Source of the DNA: Chryseobacterium sp. Tr-659
Lineage (GTDB): Bacteria > Bacteroidota > Bacteroidia > Flavobacteriales > Weeksellaceae
DNA length: 64,000 bases
Assembly (NCBI RefSeq): GCF_011752975.1
Contig: NZ_VWWP01000003.1
Location: 62,001-126,000 of the forward strand
Reading direction: 5' to 3'
In this document: positions 38,287-46,936 of the stretch, piece by piece
Layout of the letters: every line of letters begins with the position of its first letter
How positions within the stretch are numbered: the stretch's first letter is position 1
The notes under the pieces: generated by a model
What the model was told of the DNA's origin: nothing
The model's input: the letters and a program-made list of their open reading frames with translations, nothing else
The model's database searches: none
Translations under genes and position numbers: made by a program

Positions 38287-40518
38287 TTATTTTTTAACGA
38301 ACTTGGTTTTGATATTTTCTCCGTTATTACTGATTGTAATGAAGTAAACTCCTTTTACCAGATTAGTCACATCAATTTTACCTTCTCCCACGGTTCCGGT
38401 TGCAACCAACTGTCCCGGTGCATTATAAATTTCATATGCTGATCTTGAAGAAACATTGGTAATATTCAATACATTTTCAACCGGATTCGGATAGATTTGA
38501 ACAGATTTTACGTTTCCTGCTTCAGATACAGCTAATGTTGCTACCGTAGCACTTTTCACGGCATAGAATACATTTCCTATGGCTGAAACTCTGATATAAA
38601 TTGTTTTGCCCGCCAAAGATGCCGGGATGAAAACACTTGCAGATCCGCTATTAGGAACTGAAACAGCCAGATCAGTCCAGGTTGCTCCTGCATCTGCAGT
38701 ACAATCAATTTTCACATTAGCTACGTTGTATGGAGAAGCTGTGGTTCCTGAAACTGTCCATGCGATGGTTGAGTTAGTATTTGGAGTAAGAGATGTTGTA
38801 TTTACTGTAAATGCTGCTGCTGATCCCACTACAATGGTTTGTGTTGCATAAGCAGTCTGTGCTTGTCCGGCAGGTTTATTATCCCTTACAGTGGCTCTGA
38901 ACTTAGTTGTTCTGGCAACTGTGCTTGCCGCTTCAAAATCTGTTGTATTTTTTACAGCGCCTCCAAGTACTGTAGCCAGTTTAGGGAAATATCTTGTTGG
39001 ATTAGATGTTGCCGGCCACGATCTGAAAGTTGCTCCGGATGATGTATTTCCAAGATTGGTCTTAGTAACTCCATTTGTCAAAGTACTTGCATCTACTTCC
39101 TCCCAGCTGTATGTCAGAGGATCATTATCCGGATCAGTAGCTGAGGCAGTTAATACAAAAGCTGTAGATTTCGGAATGGTATAGGTAGTATTCATTGCGG
39201 CAACCACCGGAGGGTTATTGGTGATAGGAGTTTCCACATCCACTGTTACCGTCGCCATATTAGCCTGAACCTGATCGATACTTACACTATGAAAATAGGG
39301 ATCAGAATGATCTTGAAGATCCGTTGTTGTTCCTGTAATCCCAGCATATCCCATAATTGTTGAACCTGACCCCGGCTCAACTTCAACCCCTGTATTTTCT
39401 TTGAAACTGTAAGTGTGGTTATCTCCCAACTGGTGTCCAATTTCGTGAGCTACATAATCGATATCAAAGTTATCTCCATTAGGGTTATTATCTGCAGGTG
39501 ACGTGATACCGCTTCCCTTATAGTTATTAGGAGAAATATAAGCATAGTAAGTACCGGCAGCGTTCTGACAGTCACTTTGCGCTGCCGTATAAGATGTTGT
39601 TGAAACATCATTACTTCCTATACAGCCTATACAGCCTGCATTTCCTCCCCCTCCTGTTGCTCCGAACAAGTGACCGATATCAAAGCCGGCATCGCTGACT
39701 CCATAAGTTCCGCCATGCAAAGTATTCATCAGCTCATAATTCCATTTACACATGTATTCGGAAGTACTATAAGGATCTGTATTCGCATCAGCAAAAATAA
39801 GATTCGGAGCATTAATCATTGTAAGGTGTATATTAAACTCCTGTTCGAAAATGGCATCTACCTTAGAAAGTGTTGCATTAATCTGTGTAAGGGCATTGGC
39901 TACTCCCCCAAAATGACTGGTATATTCACCGGTAACGGATAATGCTAATCTTAATGTATGGAATGTTTTATTTCCTGATTTCTCTGCTTCACCGTTTTTC
40001 ATTAACTGCTGTAATCTGGCTACAGATTCTTTATCTTCTTTGGTAGAACATTTAAATGCATGCCCATTTTTACTGCTTTTTCCATGTATGGAATAATAAG
40101 ACTTATCTGCTGTAGCCGGCTCAATAAATTCATATTTTCCGTCATGAATAATCATAGACTGGAAATCATTCGGAGCGACACTAAAGCGGATGTATTTGGA
40201 AGGGTCATCAAGTCCTACTCCTACATATGATCCAAGCTGATATTGCTTAGCCAGAGCTTCATCCATTACAGGAAAGCTATTCACGGTAAATCTTTCGATT
40301 TTTCCTGCTAAAGTAGGAATGCTGATTGTAACCGGAGATCCTTCTCCTGCCTTTGAGGCTCTGAGAAGCTGGGTTCTCACCTGATCAATATCAAGCTTAT
40401 AATAAACTGAGCGATCACTTGTTTTTATGATCTTCTTATCGGGGACACCTTTTGCCCATTGTGCAGTTACGCTTGCTGCTAAAAACAACAAGGGTAAACA
40501 GAATAGTTTTTTATTCAT
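38287..40518 (-). CDS. Secreted reprolysin-like zinc metalloprotease with T9SS sorting tail
   Basis: The 743-residue protein has a signal peptide (residues 1-20, ending VTAQ), a propeptide-like region, a metallopeptidase domain with the zinc motif HEIGHQLGDNH at 358-368 (metzincin pattern HExxHxxxxxH), then Ig-like domains (PVVAAMNTTYTIPKSTAFVL, LTYSWEEVD). The C-terminus (about 665-743) is a type A sorting domain of the type IX secretion system, with VQIYPNPVENVLNITN and VYFITISNNGENIKTKF. It is therefore exported across the outer membrane and released or attached. Its substrate is unknown. Cys-rich loops (GCIGCIGSNDV) may hold disulfides. Confidence 0.95.
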   Translation of the reverse strand: MNKKLFCLPLLFLAASVTAQWAKGVPDKKIIKTSDRSVYYKLDIDQVRTQLLRASKAGEGSPVTISIPTLAGKIERFTVNSFPVMDEALAKQYQLGSYVGVGLDDPSKYIRFSVAPNDFQSMIIHDGKYEFIEPATADKSYYSIHGKSSKNGHAFKCSTKEDKESVARLQQLMKNGEAEKSGNKTFHTLRLALSVTGEYTSHFGGVANALTQINATLSKVDAIFEQEFNIHLTMINAPNLIFADANTDPYSTSEYMCKWNYELMNTLHGGTYGVSDAGFDIGHLFGATGGGGNAGCIGCIGSNDVSTTSYTAAQSDCQNAAGTYYAYISPNNYKGSGITSPADNNPNGDNFDIDYVAHEIGHQLGDNHTYSFKENTGVEVEPGSGSTIMGYAGITGTTTDLQDHSDPYFHSVSIDQVQANMATVTVDVETPITNNPPVVAAMNTTYTIPKSTAFVLTASATDPDNDPLTYSWEEVDASTLTNGVTKTNLGNTSSGATFRSWPATSNPTRYFPKLATVLGGAVKNTTDFEAASTVARTTKFRATVRDNKPAGQAQTAYATQTIVVGSAAAFTVNTTSLTPNTNSTIAWTVSGTTASPYNVANVKIDCTADAGATWTDLAVSVPNSGSASVFIPASLAGKTIYIRVSAIGNVFYAVKSATVATLAVSEAGNVKSVQIYPNPVENVLNITNVSSRSAYEIYNAPGQLVATGTVGEGKIDVTNLVKGVYFITISNNGENIKTKFVKK

Positions 40519-40537
40519 GAGATTATTTTTTACCCAA

Positions 40538-40545
40538 CAAATATA
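40538..40545 (-). promoter_or_regulatory. Candidate -7 box of the metalloprotease gene
   Basis: The minus strand reads TATATTTG, matching TAnnTTTG, 19 bp before the protease ATG. No -33 element found. Confidence 0.42.
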
Positions 40546-40672
40546 TACACTTATTGAATATCATTAAATAAAACACACGATTTAATTAAGAATCCATACA
40601 AATACAGTAAATAAATAAAAAATATCAAGACCACACAATCGAAGACCGGCAGGAACATTCTTCAAAATTACT

Positions 40673-41164
40673 CTACTTTTTCTGCTCTTGTTTTTGCAGC
40701 CATTCTTCGTGTTTTCTTTTGAAAAACTCATGCTTATAGTCCTGATTTCTCTGGGCAGCATCTATGGAGTGGGAAGTATGGATATCTGCATCTTTTTTAG
40801 CAAACTGCGCAAGATTTTCGTAATAACAATGAAGCTGATCCAGTTCTTTTTCTGTAAGATCTTCAATATCTACAATTCTGTTGCTTGCTTTTTCGTGAGC
40901 GGCAATAAGTTCGTTCAGCTTAATCTGTATAGCTTTTGAATCCTTATTCTGAGCCTTCTGAATCAGGAATACCATTAAGAAAGTAATGATTGTGGTTCCG
41001 GTATTGATAACAAGCTGCCATGTTTCTGAATAATCAAAAAAAGGTCCGGAAACAGCCCAGACAATTACAATAAGCATAGCCCCGATAAAGGCATTCGCAC
41101 TTCCTGTAAATTTCACTGCCCAGTTAGAAAATTTTTCAAAAAAATTACGATTCTTATGTTCCAT
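40673..41164 (-). CDS. Low-affinity iron permease-family membrane protein
   Basis: The 163-residue protein has two membrane helices (about 23-42 and 50-67) in a block typical of the Fe_permease family: FTGSANAFIGAMLIVIVWAV, then TWQLVINTGTTIITFLMVFL followed by IQKAQNKDSKAIQIKLNELI. The C-terminal half is charged and helical. Bacterial members are small and their role in iron transport is unproven. It is next to iron-uptake genes (PepSY reductase-like protein and siderophore receptor), though a 100-bp gap and separate transcription are possible. Confidence 0.85.
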   Translation of the reverse strand: MEHKNRNFFEKFSNWAVKFTGSANAFIGAMLIVIVWAVSGPFFDYSETWQLVINTGTTIITFLMVFLIQKAQNKDSKAIQIKLNELIAAHEKASNRIVDIEDLTEKELDQLHCYYENLAQFAKKDADIHTSHSIDAAQRNQDYKHEFFKRKHEEWLQKQEQKK

Positions 41165-41264
41165 AGTCTAAGTTATTTGATATAATAAATGTATAAAATA
41201 AACGTGAACCAATCATTAGAATATGAAAAACTAAGGTATATAAACTGAAAGGCGCTGCATTTTT

Positions 41265-42461
41265 CTATTTCATTTTTCTGAATCTGTGCCACCAGATCAA
41301 AAATCCTGTCACCGGCAGAGAGCAGCCTATAAGAGAAACTATAAAATAGAGAACAATACTTGGCAGCCCCATAATTTCTCCGGTATGTAAAGGCTTAGCC
41401 AATGCAGTAAACTGTTTATTCAGAGGTTTGTCTGAAAATAACTCTTTGGTTTTGAAGACTCCGGTTTTATCAAATGTTACTTCGTCCGGGAGCATCATTC
41501 CGAGAAAGTTCTGCCTGTTGGTTTTAATCACCACATATCTCGGATTGTCTTTATTAGGAAGCTCTATACTCGTAACTGCCTTGTAAGGGAGCTTTTGATT
41601 GGCGAGTTTTAAAATCTCATCAATAGAAGCTGAAGCTGCATCTTTCAGATTTTCTTTCTCACTCTGTTTCTGAAGCATATCTTCCAGAAGCCCTTCAAAA
41701 GCATTATCCCCGTTATCTTTTTCTTTTGAAATATTACTTATTGAACTGCCCCCCAAGCTTACAATAAGAGCATTTTTCACCCAGGGATAAGTGACATACA
41801 ATCCGGTAACAGCCATAAAGAAGAGCATTAGAAAGGTGTAAAAACCGAGTGTATTATGAAGGTCATAGTTTAATCTTTGAAATTTTGCTTTAAGCATAAC
41901 TGTTAATCCCTGTTTCAAAAATTTTAGTTTTTTCGGAAGCCAAAGAATCAACCCTGAGATCAGCAGCATACAAAACATCAGTACTGCAGCTCCTACAACC
42001 TGACGGCCGGCATTTCCCATCATCAGATTTCTATGGAGATCCAGAACCACTTCAAAGAACCGGCTGGAACTCACATCAGGCTGCCCAAGAATTTCACCTG
42101 TATACTGATTATAGTAAGTACTTTTATCCAGTTGGTTTTCGCGATAACCTATCACATAGCTTCGTCCTTTATCCTCAGGAATCAGTAAAGAAGTAAGTTC
42201 TCTATTCTGTTTTAAAAACTCAGCCTGGATCTGGCCTGGTTTTTTCACTGCCGTGGAAACTGGTGTGATATACACTTTATTTCTGTTGTTAAAATCTGTA
42301 ATCTGATTTTTGAATGCATACAGACAGCCGGTAAGACACATCATAAAGACAATTATACTTGATAAAAGTCCCAGCCAAAGATGGATGAGCCACATCAGAT
42401 ATTTTGTAACTGATTCATTTTTTCTTCTTTTTCTGTAAAGGCTTTTAAATAATAACTTCAT
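41265..42461 (-). CDS. PepSY-associated TM helix protein (iron-regulated membrane protein)
   Basis: The 398-residue inner-membrane protein has about four helices: one near the N-terminus (LMWLIHLWLGLLSSIIVFMM, CLTGCLYAF), one at about 158-175, one at about 205-225 (LHNTLGFYTFLMLFFMAVTG), and one near the C-terminus (SLIGCSLPVTGFLIWWHRFR). A periplasmic PepSY-like region lies between. Homologues such as PiuB are iron-regulated and often sit beside TonB siderophore receptors, and some act as ferric-siderophore reductases with conserved His residues. It follows the receptor and lipoprotein genes, but a strong terminator lies 14 bp ahead of its start codon. Confidence 0.9.
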   Translation of the reverse strand: MKLLFKSLYRKRRKNESVTKYLMWLIHLWLGLLSSIIVFMMCLTGCLYAFKNQITDFNNRNKVYITPVSTAVKKPGQIQAEFLKQNRELTSLLIPEDKGRSYVIGYRENQLDKSTYYNQYTGEILGQPDVSSSRFFEVVLDLHRNLMMGNAGRQVVGAAVLMFCMLLISGLILWLPKKLKFLKQGLTVMLKAKFQRLNYDLHNTLGFYTFLMLFFMAVTGLYVTYPWVKNALIVSLGGSSISNISKEKDNGDNAFEGLLEDMLQKQSEKENLKDAASASIDEILKLANQKLPYKAVTSIELPNKDNPRYVVIKTNRQNFLGMMLPDEVTFDKTGVFKTKELFSDKPLNKQFTALAKPLHTGEIMGLPSIVLYFIVSLIGCSLPVTGFLIWWHRFRKMK

Positions 42462-42475
42462 CAGGTGATAACAGC

Positions 42476-42512
42476 AAAAACATTAAGACAGCTGTACCGT
42501 CTTAATGTTTTT
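42476..42512 (-). terminator. Strong terminator directly ahead of the PepSY gene
   Basis: AAAAACATTAAGAC pairs perfectly with GTCTTAATGTTTTT (14 bp, 9-nt loop). On the minus strand a U-rich end follows (TTTTTGCTG). It stops 14 bp before the PepSY ATG and about 100 bp after the stop of the upstream lipoprotein gene. Confidence 0.9.
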
Positions 42513-42615
42513 AGATATTAAAATTGATATGAATAAAAAAAATGTGTTTATATGGATGAGTATAAAAACAAGAATAATGATTGGAATAGGTTCCTCTCTT
42601 TAATTCCGGTCTTCA

Positions 42616-43233
42616 TTACTTTCTTCCTTTGAACTGAACATCTTTCACAATCTCTTCAAATTTCGTGTAATGTTCAGGACTAAGTGCTTTCTGAATGGCA
42701 GCTTTTCTCTGCGCATCAAATTTCTCCCAGTATTCTTTAGCTAAATCATTGTTTCCGTGATACACATCGTGAGCGTCATTGAAGGCTTTTTCAAAAGCAT
42801 CATTGGCCGCATTTACCATTTTGAATTCTTCTTCGGAAAGTTGAGCTTCAGTTTTGATTCTTTCCAATAAAGCATTATCATATCTCGGTCTTTTTCTGGA
42901 ATTTTCATCAACAAATTTGTTGAATCTTTCCATTTGTGGTGCATCAAGAACTTTCGCCATTTCAAGAGACTGCTGAGCTCTCAGTTCTTCATTTTTGATC
43001 CCCAATGCTACACGGTCCATATTTCCTCCCTGAGCTTTAGCCGCCTGGAAGTTTTGTTCCTGAAGATCCTGATATTTTTTGGTGATCTCGTCGAAACTTT
43101 TCACCTGATCAGGGGTAAGCTGAACTTCAGTTTTGAACTGGTTATAATCTATTCCTTTCTTCTTATCTCCGGCACATGAAGCGAAAACAGCTCCAATAGC
43201 GAATGCGAATAATAATGATTTTAAACTTTTCAT
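42616..43233 (-). CDS. Periplasmic lipoprotein, Spy-like in outline
   Basis: The 205-residue protein has a lipoprotein signal (AFAIGAVFASC, Cys20) and a helical, charged body with two LTxxQ-like turns (QLTPDQVKSFDEI near 38, QLSEEEFKMVNAA near 125), loosely like Spy/CpxP periplasmic chaperones. I would not call it one of them. It lies 18 bp after the siderophore receptor, so it is co-transcribed and may help receptor assembly or metal handling. Function unproven. Confidence 0.8.
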   Translation of the reverse strand: MKSLKSLLFAFAIGAVFASCAGDKKKGIDYNQFKTEVQLTPDQVKSFDEITKKYQDLQEQNFQAAKAQGGNMDRVALGIKNEELRAQQSLEMAKVLDAPQMERFNKFVDENSRKRPRYDNALLERIKTEAQLSEEEFKMVNAANDAFEKAFNDAHDVYHGNNDLAKEYWEKFDAQRKAAIQKALSPEHYTKFEEIVKDVQFKGRK

Positions 43234-43251
43234 ACTTTAATGATTGTGTAA

Positions 43252-45420
43252 TTAGAATTTATAATTTACCTGTACCGCAAAGTTTCTTGGCTGGATCTGA
43301 TCGATATATCCTCCTCTGAAATAAGAATTGTATCCTACTGCATTAAAGATATTATTGAAGAATCCTCTTAACCCTAACCCATTTTTGAAAGTGTATCCCA
43401 CCTGAGCTTCCACAGTAGTATAATCCGGCATATTGAATGGTCTTTCACCCGGCTGCGTTCCGTTTACATGCCCGTTATCAATGATGGCTTCATTTTTATA
43501 ATCATCAACAGGTCTGGTTCCTACATAGTATATTCCAGCCCCAATATCGAACCCTGTCAAAACACCTGTATTAAATTTATAATTCAACCATGCATTTGCA
43601 GTATTCTTAGGGGTATTAATCGGCGCTGAACCACTTACAAATGAAGGGCTGTCCTGATATTGTGCATCAACATATGCCCATCCTGTCATCACCTGAAGGT
43701 TAGGTAGAATCTTACCGATTAATTCTACTTCCATTCCTTTTCTTCTCAGTTCTCCTGCTAAAGCATATTTTCCTATTCCCTGACCATTATTTCCAAGAAC
43801 TTCATATGACAGGTTATCGGTATTGATATCAAAGAATGTAACATTGAATCTCAATCTTTCATTCAACCAGTCTGATTTGATTCCTGCCTCCCATTGTCTG
43901 GTTGTAGAAGCTCCTACCGTACCTCCGGCTAATAATTGATTATTAGCATTTCTTAAAGCAGTGGTACTTGTATAGGATCCAAAAATGTTCATGTTCTCAA
44001 TTGGAGAGATCATAATTCCTAATGACGGGTTCCACGCGAAATCTTTTTCTTTATCTGAACCTATCAGTCTGCTGTAACGAATCCCTAAGTGAGCTTTGAT
44101 GTATTTGTTGAAGGTAATAACATCCTGAGCCATTAACCCCATTGTAGGAGCAACTGCGTTAACAGGATTAGCGGTTGATAAGTTTATATTAATATTGGAA
44201 GGAAGAATATTGTTAATTTCATTCAGAACATTGATCTTATCAACATCCACTGCTTTGTAAGAAGTAGTTGTTACATTAGATTCTTTCCAGTCGAAACCTA
44301 CCTGGAATGTATGTTTCATAAATCCGGTCATCACATCTGCTCCGATGAAGTCAAATTGAAAAACCTTATTTATATCTTCTCTGTCTGATCTTGTTAATGT
44401 TCTGTTACGTTCTTCTGTCGGGTTCTCTCTCTTTAGTGGAGCTAAAGCAGCTCCTACAATTTCAGACTGATAAGAAGAGCTCATAAAAGCTGCTCTTAAT
44501 TTTAGTTTTTCAGTCAGCTTTCTTGTCGCCGTAGTTGAGAAATTGAATGTTTCTATTTTTGCATTATCCGTAGAGAATCCAAGGAATTTTCTTCCCGGCA
44601 TTTTATAAATAGCTTCAACATCTCCTTTAGCAAGGTTGATGGTTCCTCTATCCGGTGTGGTATTATTATGCATATAATCCATTTCAACCACAATTTCCGT
44701 TTTATCATCCGGACGGATTGCGATGGATGGGTTTACGTAAATACGATCTGTATTTACAAATCTTCTGAAGCTATTGCTGCTCTGATAGGCCGCATTTAAT
44801 CTTACGGCAACTTTCCCCTGAGAGTCTAATACTCTTTGAAAATCTACGGTCGGTCTATAAAAATCCCAGCTTCCGTATCTGAAACCTACGTTGGTTTGAT
44901 TGATAAACTTGGGAACTTTAGTTACTACATTAATGACTCCTCCGGCAGAACCCAGCCCGTCTCCGATTCCCTGCGTTACAGCAGCAGAACCTTTAATTAC
45001 CTGAATACTCTCTACTCCCTGCATATCGGTAAGCATAGCACCTGTACGGAAATCCGAATCCATCTGAACCCCGTTCTTTAATACAGGAACTCCTCTATAT
45101 CCTCGGATTGACATACTTTCTCTGATACCACCATAACTTCCGAATTGAGTTACCCCTGGAACATTCTTTGCAACATCCGTCACAGTCAAACCTCCAAGAT
45201 CTTCAATTACTTTATAAGAAATTACAGAAATACTTTGGATCTGATCTCTTGGTTTTAATGGCAATCTTGTAATGGCTTCTAAACCTTGCGGCTGTTTCTT
45301 TCTTTCACCAAACAGTTCTACTTCATCGATTTTTTTATGCTTAATCGAATCATTTGTCTTCTGCGCATTCGCCAGAACCCCACCCAATAATAGCAGAGAA
45401 AAGGATACTACTTTATTCAT
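43252..45420 (-). CDS. TonB-dependent siderophore receptor
   Basis: The protein has 722 residues from the ATG at 45420 (MNKVVSFSLLLLGGVLANAQ). The longer frame starting at 45489 is less likely, because a -7 box lies inside it. After the signal peptide come a TonB-box region, a plug domain (QSISVISYKVIEDLGGLTVT, VTQFGSYGGIRESMSIRGYR, SIQVIKGSAAVTQGIGDGLG, then SAGGVINVVTK) and a 22-strand-type barrel that ends YIDQIQPRNFAVQVNYKF with the C-terminal aromatic. It takes up ferric siderophores. It heads an operon with a lipoprotein and, after a terminator, a PepSY protein. Confidence 0.95.
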   Translation of the reverse strand: MNKVVSFSLLLLGGVLANAQKTNDSIKHKKIDEVELFGERKKQPQGLEAITRLPLKPRDQIQSISVISYKVIEDLGGLTVTDVAKNVPGVTQFGSYGGIRESMSIRGYRGVPVLKNGVQMDSDFRTGAMLTDMQGVESIQVIKGSAAVTQGIGDGLGSAGGVINVVTKVPKFINQTNVGFRYGSWDFYRPTVDFQRVLDSQGKVAVRLNAAYQSSNSFRRFVNTDRIYVNPSIAIRPDDKTEIVVEMDYMHNNTTPDRGTINLAKGDVEAIYKMPGRKFLGFSTDNAKIETFNFSTTATRKLTEKLKLRAAFMSSSYQSEIVGAALAPLKRENPTEERNRTLTRSDREDINKVFQFDFIGADVMTGFMKHTFQVGFDWKESNVTTTSYKAVDVDKINVLNEINNILPSNININLSTANPVNAVAPTMGLMAQDVITFNKYIKAHLGIRYSRLIGSDKEKDFAWNPSLGIMISPIENMNIFGSYTSTTALRNANNQLLAGGTVGASTTRQWEAGIKSDWLNERLRFNVTFFDINTDNLSYEVLGNNGQGIGKYALAGELRRKGMEVELIGKILPNLQVMTGWAYVDAQYQDSPSFVSGSAPINTPKNTANAWLNYKFNTGVLTGFDIGAGIYYVGTRPVDDYKNEAIIDNGHVNGTQPGERPFNMPDYTTVEAQVGYTFKNGLGLRGFFNNIFNAVGYNSYFRGGYIDQIQPRNFAVQVNYKF

Positions 45421-45434
45421 CTGATAATTTTTTG

Positions 45435-45442
45435 CAAATTTA
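45435..45442 (-). promoter_or_regulatory. Candidate -7 box of the siderophore receptor
   Basis: The minus strand reads TAAATTTG, 14 bp before the ATG at 45420, leaving a short leader. It supports the shorter start for the receptor. No -33 TTTG; the dyad at 45476-45489 lies at the place of an activator site. Confidence 0.45.
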
Positions 45443-45475
45443 TTGTTTTTATTCATTCTAAATAAATAAAACAAA

Positions 45476-45489
45476 GTGACATATGTCAC
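45476..45489. promoter_or_regulatory. CRP/FNR-type dyad GTGA-N6-TCAC
   Basis: A perfect 14-bp palindrome GTGACATATGTCAC is centred about 62 bp before the receptor ATG, roughly 50 bp before the likely transcription start. GTGA-N6-TCAC is the core recognised by many CRP/FNR-family proteins. Which protein binds here is not known. Confidence 0.5.
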
Positions 45490-45790
45490 CCATCAAAGAA
45501 CTATCAATATCACATTACCATTAATAACACATATATGATCATAATACATCAACATATACTCAGAATAAATAGCCAATTTTTCTTAAAACTTATTATATGA
45601 CTATTAAAAACAAATCTTTAAAACAGGAGTAATGAAATACTTGTAATCAACGAATAGATCTATATTATTAATAAAATAATTCACAAAATAAGGATAAAAA
45701 TAATAAATCACAAATCATAAATATTTCACAATATTTATTAATAAATCTGTATTTATACATAATTTTAATCAACCATAAAAACAAAATAAT
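45490..45790. other. Very AT-rich divergent intergenic region
   Basis: No gene is visible between the receptor and the terpene synthase. The DNA is mostly A and T and contains no TTTG on the plus strand, so the standard promoter of the terpene synthase is absent (nearest TAAATCTG at 45742-45749). It may use another sigma factor or an activator. Confidence 0.6.
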
Positions 45791-46804
45791 ATGAAAACAT
45801 CAATTTCAGATGAAGAATTCTATGCAGGATTGCAGGATCTTCCCAAGCCCAGGTATCCATTTCAAGATTTTATTCACAACAATTTCCAACAACAGCGGGA
45901 AGAGTATTATCAGTGGATTGACACAGAGTATGTAATACATAGTCGTGAAGCCCGCGAGAAACACAAGAAACATCATCTAACTGATATTGCTGCACGTGGA
46001 TGTCCTTTTCTTAAAACAATTGAAGAACTGAGGCCATTGGCTAATTATGCGTCCAACGGAGCCATGATGGATGATTATTTCGACCGCTGCTCGCACGAGG
46101 AAATGTATGAAATTGCAAGTAATATAACAGATATATTAACGGGCGATAATCCCAATGAGCCAACTGAAAATGGTGTATATCATTTATTTTGGGTCCTGCG
46201 ACAAGATGCTATTAAATGTAAGCTTCCAGAACATTTGTATAAGAGATTTGTAAACTCTATTCAATATGTGTTCATGGGCTATGCGGATGAGAAAGTATAC
46301 TACAGAACAAATACAATTCCCCCTTTACCAGTATATTTAATTATCAGAGAAGCGACAAGCGGGGCACAACCTTTCTCAGATTACGTTGTCATGCAAAAAG
46401 ATTATCGTAAGTTACCAGATGAGATTTTTGAACATCCTCACATAAGACGAATCTACACATTATGTTCTTTAATGATTGGCATTCATAATGACATCATTTC
46501 TTTACCTAAAGAACTTCACAGGGAAGAAGATACTATGAACCTTGTAAAAGTATTCCAAAAACAAAACAACAGTACTTTATATGAGGCTTATATGGCAGCT
46601 CTTGCACTGCATGATGAATATTTAGAAGAATTTCTGATCTTACAAAAGCATATTCCTCCTTTTAATCATTTTCAGAATCTTGTAGAAGAATATGTTCAGG
46701 ATCTAGGTATTATGGTTTCAGGTGTATATGCCTGGCATACAAATGATACCACAAGATATGTAAATGGAGGCTATGTGGAAGGTGAATATACTAAGCCGGA
46801 ATAA
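45791..46804 (+). CDS. Class I terpene synthase
   Basis: The 337-residue enzyme has both metal-binding motifs of bacterial terpene cyclases: the Asp-rich DDYFD at 94-98 and the NSE triad NDxxSxxKE at 233-241 (NDIISLPKE). A pyrophosphate-sensor Arg is likely in IIREATSG near 186, and an RY pair occurs near the C-terminus (DTTRYVNGG). It would ionise and cyclise a prenyl diphosphate such as FPP or GGPP. Product and chain length cannot be read from sequence. No prenyltransferase, P450 or methyltransferase is next to it. Terpene synthases with varied products are known from Chryseobacterium species. Confidence 0.93.
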   Translation: MKTSISDEEFYAGLQDLPKPRYPFQDFIHNNFQQQREEYYQWIDTEYVIHSREAREKHKKHHLTDIAARGCPFLKTIEELRPLANYASNGAMMDDYFDRCSHEEMYEIASNITDILTGDNPNEPTENGVYHLFWVLRQDAIKCKLPEHLYKRFVNSIQYVFMGYADEKVYYRTNTIPPLPVYLIIREATSGAQPFSDYVVMQKDYRKLPDEIFEHPHIRRIYTLCSLMIGIHNDIISLPKELHREEDTMNLVKVFQKQNNSTLYEAYMAALALHDEYLEEFLILQKHIPPFNHFQNLVEEYVQDLGIMVSGVYAWHTNDTTRYVNGGYVEGEYTKPE

Positions 46805-46836
46805 CTAAAATACCTTTTTTGAAATTTGATTCTGAA

Positions 46837-46891
46837 AAACAAAAAAATCCCTTTTCTTACGAAAAGGGATTGTATAATTACTGCAAAGTAT
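46837..46891 (-). terminator. Terminator of the GLPGLI gene, copy A of a direct repeat
   Basis: The stem TCCCTTTTC / GAAAAGGGA with loop TTAC is followed on the minus strand by a T-run. It and its flank (to TGCAAAGTAT) are repeated at 47849-47903, where the loop reads GTAA. Confidence 0.85.
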
Positions 46892-46936
46892 TGGATAATG
46901 ATACTTTGGGCGCTTTAAAACAGTTGAATTTATATT

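Noticed and set aside
45421..45489. 23-codon extension of the siderophore receptor
   Set aside because: It comes before a normal signal peptide and includes a -7 box, so it is probably untranslated.
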